From Salminus brasiliensis (lineage: Eukaryota; Chordata; Actinopteri; Characiformes; Bryconidae), in NCBI RefSeq assembly GCF_030463535.1, contig NC_132879.1, forward strand, positions 39,090,597-39,154,596: a stretch of 64,000 bases of DNA, in the 5' to 3' direction. This document shows positions 57,490 to 64,000 of this stretch, piece after piece. The position numbers and the translations under genes were made by a program. Under the pieces are notes generated by a model. It made no database searches. It was not told where the DNA came from and worked only from the letters and a program-made list of their open reading frames with translations. Every line of letters starts with the position of its first letter. Position 1 is the first letter of the stretch.

Positions 57490-58800
57490 TCATTATGTTC
57501 AGTTAAATTTTATATAACATTCAGGAGGCAGACGGCGATAACAGCTGACTGCCTAGCCTTAGTGTTGTAGGCTGTAAGAGCAAGTTACTGTTTTCTTTGC
57601 TGTTAAGTGAGACTTCAAGCTGTAATAGTAAGCAGGAATGACTGACCTTTGAGAGTGAGATGTTCCAATTTATTTTCAGTAACCAAATTCAATTATTAAA
57701 ACGTTTTTGCAGGTTTGCTCAAATGCATGGAGCTGTATATGTGTTCAATAAAACCATGTTGTCAGAACTTAATTTAGTTGTCTTAGTCAAACAAAAAAAT
57801 GGGAATAAATCTTCTGTAGGTTTAAATTAATAATTTATTGTAATTTTCTGGTGCCTATGATCCAGGGTTGGGTGTCTGCCAATTCACTCACACAACATGT
57901 TAGATGAACATTTTCATGGTTCTGATGATAAATCTGCCCTAAGATGCCCTAGACGAGAATTGTTTTGGTTATGGTCATGGTAAGATTTTAGAAGCTTTGG
58001 GTTATACTATGTAAATTGCATTGAATGTTGATTATTTAAAAAAATGGATTTTAAAAATGTTTATTAACATATAAGAACATAAATATTAAAACAAGTATGT
58101 AATATGTTTCTTAAAGTGTGTCTCTAAGGCAAGGTCATTTTTAAAATAATAGGCAAGAAGATGTGCACATGGTGTTTTTTGGCCATGTTTTGGAATTACA
58201 TGTGTAATTAGAATTCCAAAAGCCACAGGTGGTAAATCACTTAACATATGTCAGGCATTTCCATTCCCAAGTGCCATAAAGTTCAATGCTTGGCCTTAAC
58301 TGATATTGATCTGTATGTCATACAATGTGAGCGCTGTGTGCACACAGTCTGCTGCAACGGTGTGGTGTATAAGATATGATACAATAATAACTATAGAATG
58401 AGGTGTAGGGATGTTATATTTTTAGGGGGGCATTAAAATCACAGTTGCACAGATCTACCAGCTGCAGTCCTTAACGGTGACTCTTGTGCCAGCAGAGGGA
58501 GTTTTGATGGGCCGTTTTAGTCGTATCCTAGTTATATATCCACTATGCCTCTCCCCACCCCCCAGGCATCCCCTGCTGAAGAGATACAGTGAGCCAGCTA
58601 CTGCACCGGACACGACGTTTGCTGCAGTGGCACGTAGCATTTGCGGTCAAGCAAGTGGAATAAATGACGGGAATAAACATCTAAATACTGCGAGCACGAG
58701 GTGTAGCTGCGGATGAAGATAAGCCTGCCATGCATCGCCTCACTGTGGACAATTTATGGTGAAGAGGGTGTGTGTGTTGGGAGGGAGCATGGCCAAGAGT
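57490..58800. other. Gene-free stretch upstream of the tetraspanin gene
   Basis: Mostly AT-rich DNA. From 58440 to 58710 base composition becomes more even, with CpG dinucleotides, and may belong to the regulatory region of the tetraspanin gene. No promoter element can be asserted. Confidence 0.4.
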
Positions 58801-58941
58801 TGATAGCTAGCTATAAAGAAAAAAGCATGGGGGGAGGCATGAGGGATGCAAGTAGAGGCTGAGAAACAAAGGAAGTAGACGAAAAGGGAGGAGTAAATGA
58901 GGGAGAGAGAGTGGGCGGTGGATAAAAGCAGAGCCAGGACC

Positions 58942-60030
58942 ATGAGCTGTGCACTTGCAACGGCATCTTATGACTCCCTGCCTGCCCGGCTGAGCCCTCA
59001 TCGTGCAAAGGATCAGCACGTTTCTCGAAGGCTTTCATCTCCACGGGGCTTGGGAGTTCCTGCCTCACCTGTTTTGGCCCGTCGCCTCTCAGCTCTGCCT
59101 GGATCCTACCTGCTCCCTCCTTTCCAGGAGGCCAACGACCTCCGGCAGCATCAGCAGCGGCAGCATCTCTCTTTGTCGCTGGGTTCCGAAGCCTCACTGG
59201 CGCCCCCTGTGGATCAGGCAGGTGCTGCCCCGCCATGCTGCCGGGCAGTGGGTGTGGTGCCGCTGCTGCGTCTGGCACTGCTCATCTTCAGTTGCCTATT
59301 CTGGGCGGCTGGGTTGGCCATCTTCACCCTGGGCATTTGGGCGCAGGCCTCCCTGGCTGACTACATGCTGTTGTCTGCTAATCACTACCCCAACGCACCA
59401 AGGATTCTGCTTGCTACAGGGGCTGCTGTTACAACCTGGGGTTTCCTGGGGTGCCTGGGCGTTGCGGCCAACCTACCCTGTGTTCTGCGGGCCTATGGCT
59501 TATTCCAACTGGCCACTCTTATGGGTGGGTTGGCAGCTGGCCTGTCGGGGCTATTCTACAGGGAAGACATTGCTGGAGGTTTCCGAAGTGGCTTGCAGAG
59601 AGCGGTGCTTGCGTATGGCGAGGACGAGGGCATTGCCAATGCTCTGGATGGCCTTCAGAGGGCACTGAAGTGCTGTGGGGCGGAAGGCTGGCGCGACTGG
59701 CTTTCGTCTGATTGGGCGAACCAGGATGCCATTTCATCAGCGGTCAGTTTAAGCAACAGCACATTTTCTGTGTCAGTGCCAGACAGCTGCTGCATACGGC
59801 GCAAGGGCTGCCAGAACAGGCCGCTGCCAGAAGGGGGCAGCGGACCCATCGAAGCTGTGGGCATTCACACGCACGGTTGCTTCAGAAAAGTCTTCAGTCT
59901 TGTCAACGATAATGTCTTTCACATCGCCGCAGCTGTGCTGGGGCTTGCTTTTACCCAAGTAGCAGGTATTGCCCTAGCATGTCTGCTTGCTAACCGCCTG
60001 TCTTCTCAACCACGTAGGCAGGTTCGCTAA
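58942..60030 (+). CDS. Tetraspanin of TSPAN7 type, single-exon ORF with long N-terminal extension
   Basis: One continuous frame encodes 362 residues from ATG 58942 (ACC before it, good context); an in-frame ATG at 58897, right after a stop, would add 15. Counting from 58942: an unusual ~100-residue Ser/Arg/Pro/Gln-rich N-terminus, TM1 ~107-129, TM2 ~153-175, TM3 ~182-205, the large extracellular loop with CCG (244-246), PDSCC and a later GC, one NST glycosylation site, then TM4 ~326-349 and a short Arg-rich tail. The wording of TM1-TM3 and TM4 (NAPRILLATG, FTQVAGIALACLL) is nearest to human TSPAN7. Tetraspanins organise membrane protein complexes. TSPAN7 genes are split by introns, while this frame has none, which suggests an old retrocopy. 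The frame is intact and GC-rich, so it is probably functional. Confidence 0.85.
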   Translation: MSCALATASYDSLPARLSPHRAKDQHVSRRLSSPRGLGVPASPVLARRLSALPGSYLLPPFQEANDLRQHQQRQHLSLSLGSEASLAPPVDQAGAAPPCCRAVGVVPLLRLALLIFSCLFWAAGLAIFTLGIWAQASLADYMLLSANHYPNAPRILLATGAAVTTWGFLGCLGVAANLPCVLRAYGLFQLATLMGGLAAGLSGLFYREDIAGGFRSGLQRAVLAYGEDEGIANALDGLQRALKCCGAEGWRDWLSSDWANQDAISSAVSLSNSTFSVSVPDSCCIRRKGCQNRPLPEGGSGPIEAVGIHTHGCFRKVFSLVNDNVFHIAAAVLGLAFTQVAGIALACLLANRLSSQPRRQVR

Positions 60031-61260
60031 GAAATGCCAGTATAGGACAGTATCCAAACATGGTTCTTCGGGAAAACATTTTTACATAGTCAAGTCTTAA
60101 ATATGAAAGAATTCCCACAGACAGTAATGTTTAAGTCAAGAAGAGGCTAAAGCTCTGTCCAAGAATCCTTTAAATACACAACATGGAATGGAGAAGAAGC
60201 TCCAGAGCTGCTTTAGGTGTCTGTATACACACACAGAATTCTAAACCACTCTACAGGAACTCTACAGAAACTCATCCATAGTGGTTGTCCACATGGTACA
60301 AACAAGCTGTTTTGCAGACTCATATTTGTGGGTGTTTTCTCAAAAACTATGAGGAATAATGATGACTGAATCAAGACTGTGTTGGATCTGTGGAATACTG
60401 TGGTGAATTGTGTAGAGTTTTAAAGAAACATGCATATCGGTAACTTTGCTTCCTTGTGTTGTGCAGTAATCTGAACAGGCCAATGTGTGAAATGGTTGTT
60501 GCATGACTTAATATTAGTTTTCATAGTCTTTTTGAAGGAAATGTAATTGTTGATGTATTCATGTTCAAGATGAAATCACACAGCTTCAGAATGTAACCTA
60601 ACAAAAACCAATGCGTAGAAAGAATTAGGGGTTCATGAGGACATTGGAATCAAATCAGTAATAGCAGAAAATTGCTTAAAAAATGTAAATACATTTTAGA
60701 AATGTCTATGCACCAGCACCGACATCACCACATAAAAAACACATAGGGGAAAACACTGTCATTTAGAGTAATAGATTAAATTGATCTGTGTTTTTAACTA
60801 CCCTCATGTGGAAATCTCTAATCTGACCCACCTTCGTCAAATGTGATTTTGGGTTAACTGGGCAGAAGTAGGTTTCCACTGTGGCAACTCTGTTCTATAG
60901 ACTATTCTGGGTATCTTTTCTACAGTAGCTTGGCTTAACAACAGAACAAGGCATGATTTCATATATCTGTTGCACTGTGTAGATGTTATGACAGAATGAA
61001 GACTTAGCTTGTCTAGTTTAACATGAAAGTGATGTGAGCAAGCCCTACATCATTCCAAAGTGTAAGGATGTTTGCTAGATTGTTCTGACATATTATGCAG
61101 ATAACATGGACCAATTAACCAGTCTGAATGCCTAAAAAAATCAAAAACCTCCTCAGACAAATGCTTGGCCAACCTTACTGTGTTTAATGTTTTTGTTGTT
61201 GTTTCTTTTGTCAGTTTGTAAGCCAGGAATGTTAGTAGTCATGTACACTAAGAAATAAAA
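60031..61260 (+). other. Probable 3' UTR of the tetraspanin gene
   Basis: Runs from the stop at 60028-60030 to AATAAA at 61254-61259. It is AT-rich with no competing coding pattern. The UTR length of about 1.2 kb is an inference from that signal. Confidence 0.45.
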
Positions 61261-62320
61261 ATGGGTAAAATTCCTAGCATTCTTCTGGGTTTTTTTTTTC
61301 TTTGTTTTTAATAGAGTATTAATTTTACAGTACTGTTTTGTTATTTTAACATTCACTTGAAGCAACACTATGTATCATTTGTGTCGGAAAACAACAGCAT
61401 CAAAATCATGTTGATATTCCACTGACTTACAACGACTTACACTGACTTAATTTTTACATTCAATTAAAGCAACACTATGCACTATGTAACTGGTGAAACA
61501 GGCATGAAAACACATGCAAGTCTGCGTAATCATATTTGTGTAAAATCCTGTTAAATTCCTTTAACAAGTACAGTCTGCATGCTTCTTTTACATTCTGTAT
61601 CTCTCCACTAATAAAATGCTCATGTACACAGTGCAATTTGTGTGGAGTACAAATTAATTGCACTCCCCACCTGTAGGTTGTAAAAAAAAAATCATCAACT
61701 CTTGCATAATGCAATTTTAACTGGAGCTATACTGAAAGCATCAGTAGCCAAATGCTATAAGAAATAAGAGTTTTTCCACCTTTTAGGACAATTAAAACAA
61801 GTGTGTTAAAGTATCACTTTGCTGGCTGCACCAAACACTTTTATCACCTACCTTCAAACGGAAACTTTAAATGAAAATTATGAAAATGAGGGGCTTTATT
61901 CCTATAGTAAGAACCTTTATTAAGAATGGAAGCAGGTCCTAAATCTTCAGTCCCCGAGGTGGTCAATAATCTTGGATTTCTTAATGACCTCACACAACAT
62001 GGATTCATGACTTGTCAAACAAGTCTAGACCTGTAATCACCTGGATGATTAGATTTTTTCCTTAGTTGAGTGCTACTGTGAAATTCATTTATAGCCTACA
62101 AGACAAATGCAGAGTAGTCTCTCTCTCTCTCAAGCACATACACACCCACTAACAGTTTGTATCCCTATCTGAATGAGGTATTACCTTCAACATCTGTGTT
62201 ACTACAGCGAAATACTGCTATAGCTACACTTAAATCAATCATAAACTGAATCTCATCTCAACTCCTCTTTTCAGTTTTCAAGAAACAGCAGCAAATGTTT
62301 TGCTGAAGGACGTGATTTAA
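61261..62320. other. Gene-free stretch
   Basis: AT-rich intergenic DNA with two small similar phrases (AAGCAACACTATG at about 61362 and 61467). No gene or RNA is recognised. Confidence 0.45.
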
Positions 62321-62324
62321 AAGC

Positions 62325-62430
62325 ACACCATTACTGTGCTCCATTACAAGCTTCCTGTAGCTGCCTGCATCAGATTTAACATCCTGACGCTGGCCTACAA
62401 AGCCAAAACCCTAGCTGATGGCAACGCCCT
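62325..62430 (+). mobile_element. Small LINE reverse-transcriptase fragment
   Basis: A plus-strand frame reads YKLPVAACIRFNILTLAYKA, close to the HWLPVAARIRFKTLTLAYKA block frequent in fish LINE polymerases. It is about 100 bases, followed by a short (TA)n. Confidence 0.6.
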
Positions 62431-62829
62431 GTATATATATATAACATTGAATGACATAACGAAATGGTATCACACAGGTAAATGCGATTTTTATATAAAT
62501 GTTTTTTCATAGTTGGCTCCAATACTAGGTTAATCAATTTCTGCTGTTAGCTCCTGCCACTGTTGCGCAAATGCAGATATGCGCCGCTTGGGTGGTCGAT
62601 AAAGGCCCGGGTGCTTCAGCATATTGCACATTGCACGCTGGTGTCAATGTTTGTAGCTTTAACTAATTTTGCCAAAATAATCAATGAATACATTTTAAAA
62701 TCAGAATCAGATACACTAATGTATTTCCACTCTTACCGACCGCCCAAAATGAGCAGGGGGTGTTCTGGACACACTCTAGCTGCGTCTCAACATCTCTAAG
62801 TGTATTTATTAGCGCAGTATGTGAAGCCT

Positions 62830-63018
62830 AAAAGTAAAGTGGGTGATTCGGGACGCAGCCTCGAGCTCTGTCTGCGGCAAAGCCGCTTTGGTGCGTCACC
62901 CTGCTCCCATTAATCCTCTTCACGGATTAAATGACCCCGGGCTCACGCGCCTCCAGAAATCGAGCCTCCGCTCTAGCCCACCGAAGCCACGGGCGCGGTG
63001 TGTACTCTCGTTCTCACG
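62830..63018 (+). promoter_or_regulatory. CpG-rich promoter / 5' UTR region of selenoo
   Basis: CpG-rich sequence (GGGACGCAGCCTCGAGCTCT, GCTCACGCGCCTCCAGAAAT, CCACGGGCGCGGTG) starts abruptly after AT-rich DNA and runs through the first exon, like a CpG-island promoter. Confidence 0.5.
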
Positions 63019-63485
63019 ATGATGGTCCAGACGGGTCAGACGCCCCTGCAGCGGCTCTCTTTTAACAACGTGGTTCTGAGGAGGCTGCCCGTGGACGGCT
63101 CTCTGGAGCCCGGTTCCCGCACGGTCAGAGCGGCGTGTTACTCTCGGGTTCAACCGCAGCCTTTAAGCAGCCCCCGCTTCGTGGCCGTGTCCCCGCGGGC
63201 CCTTGCACTGCTAGGTCTGAGCGCGGAGGACGTGCTGGCAGACCCTCACGGAGCCGAATACCTGAGCGGCTCCAGGTTACTGCCCGGCTCCGAGCCCGCT
63301 GCCCACTGTTACTGCGGACACCAGTTCGGCCTGTTCGCGGGGCAGCTGGGCGACGGCGCCGTGTGTTATCTGGGGGAAGTGGAGGCTGGCGCTAACAGCA
63401 CGAACTGTGCAGACCCCCAGCTCGGGAGTCCATGCGGGCGGTGGGAGGTTCAGGTGAAAGGAGCTGGACTGACTCCATACTCCAG
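63019..63485 (+). CDS. selenoo: SELENOO (selenoprotein O, YdiU/SelO family), first coding exon
   Basis: ATG at 63019-63021 (a second follows at once) begins MMVQTGQTPLQRLSFNNVVL. The exon gives 155 residues and ends in phase 2 at a consensus donor (CCAG/GTAAAC). Family hallmarks are ACYSRVQPQPL, EPAAHCYCGHQFG and FAGQLGDGAVCYLGEV, then VQVKGAGLTPYSR; all are near identical to human SELENOO as remembered. SelO proteins have a kinase fold and transfer AMP to Ser, Thr or Tyr of target proteins, in mitochondria in animals. The ATP-binding core, the C-terminal selenocysteine and SECIS lie beyond the window. Fish have more than one selenoo gene; which one this is cannot be told. No clear mitochondrial leader is visible at this start. 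Confidence 0.93.
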
Positions 63486-64000
63486 GTAAACCAGCTCTGC
63501 CTCTGTAACTCAGGGGGCGAGCATGACATATGCCTACATCTGACATAGCATAAGGTTAGTAATTTCAGTCATACAGTTTTTACTGCTCAACGGGCTATTT
63601 ATGGAGGCTTGATTCATTCTTTAGCTGAAAGCACTTGCACATGATTAGTCCAAAAAAGATTAGCTCTACTAACACTCTACTCTACTAGCACTACTGTATT
63701 GTAGATAACTCTCCTTTATCAGAGGAGAGACAACTCTCCTTTATCATATATCTCTAAATATATAATGATTAAATGAACAATTAACAAACAGGACTTAATA
63801 ATCACATGGGTACAAAAACATTAGCAGAAAGGTAAATGTACAAGAGAAGACTTTTACATACACCCATCATGAAAATGAAGCTCATGGCATTGTTGGATCT
63901 TCAACGATTTCTTTAAGTTGTTTTTAGAGTGTACAGAGGGTGTACAGCTTTAAAAGGCACAGGCTGAAAATGATACATATCAGGTCAACAATATACATAC
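63486..64000. other. Start of selenoo intron 1
   Basis: AT-rich sequence after the exon 1 donor with no second exon recognisable before the window ends. A short direct repeat around CAACTCTCCTTTATCA (about 63706 and 63731) is present. Confidence 0.6.

Noticed and set aside
58918-58930. TATA-like GGATAAAAGC just before the tetraspanin ATG
   Set aside because: It is only about 20 bases upstream of the preferred ATG, so the transcript would have almost no 5' UTR; most likely chance.
59003-59668. 221-residue alternative plus-strand frame over the tetraspanin
   Set aside because: It is rich in Trp and Cys as an out-of-frame reading would be, and it lacks family features, while the overlapping frame is a clear tetraspanin.
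63019-64000. Search for the selenocysteine TGA and SECIS element of selenoo
   Set aside because: Only the first exon is in the window; these features are near the gene's 3' end and cannot be seen here.

Overview
The window reads as nuclear DNA from a ray-finned (teleost) fish. Genes are split by GT-AG introns, the DNA is AT-rich with microsatellites, and the spaces between genes and many introns hold decayed Tc1-like transposons, a LINE and the short interspersed repeats typical of fish. The APEX1 protein has Thr where mammals have redox Cys65, as zebrafish does. I cannot name the species.

Layout, left to right: (1) 1-4272, minus strand, 5' part of a TINF2_N-domain gene that runs off the left edge. 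(2) 6804-13666, minus, a complete nine-exon gene joining a TINF2_N domain, two AT-hooks and 14 C2H2 zinc fingers. (3) 13667-21970, gene-free DNA with transposon debris. (4) 21971-23995, minus, a two-exon gene with 11 C2H2 fingers. (5) 23996-28273, two nested Tc1-like transposase relics, a LINE-like tail and a doubtful small secreted ORF. (6) 28274-31465, plus, a short four-exon NUFIP2-like gene. (7) 33645-40472, minus, OSGEP (KEOPS tRNA t6A enzyme), eleven exons, and 42506-45310, plus, APEX1 (abasic-site endonuclease), sharing a head-to-head promoter region. (8) 47867-52919, minus, a third TINF2_N gene, with 11 C2H2 fingers. (9) 53145-57480, a repeat graveyard including a LINE with a nested insertion flanked by a target-site duplication. 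(10) 58942-60030, plus, a tetraspanin of TSPAN7 type in one uninterrupted ORF. (11) 63019 to beyond the right edge, plus, first exon of SELENOO.

The most notable content is the family of three same-strand TINF2_N genes at 1-4272, 6804-13666 and 47867-52919. Their coding exon sizes and intron phases are nearly identical through the N-terminal domain, and at least two are fused to C2H2 arrays. TINF2_N is the shelterin TIN2 N-terminal domain, so these look like a duplicated set of candidate chromatin or telomere-related DNA-binding proteins. OSGEP and APEX1 are housekeeping genes whose head-to-head pairing is also found in mammals. All exon borders were read by eye from splice consensus, reading frame and similarity to remembered family members; no search or alignment was run.
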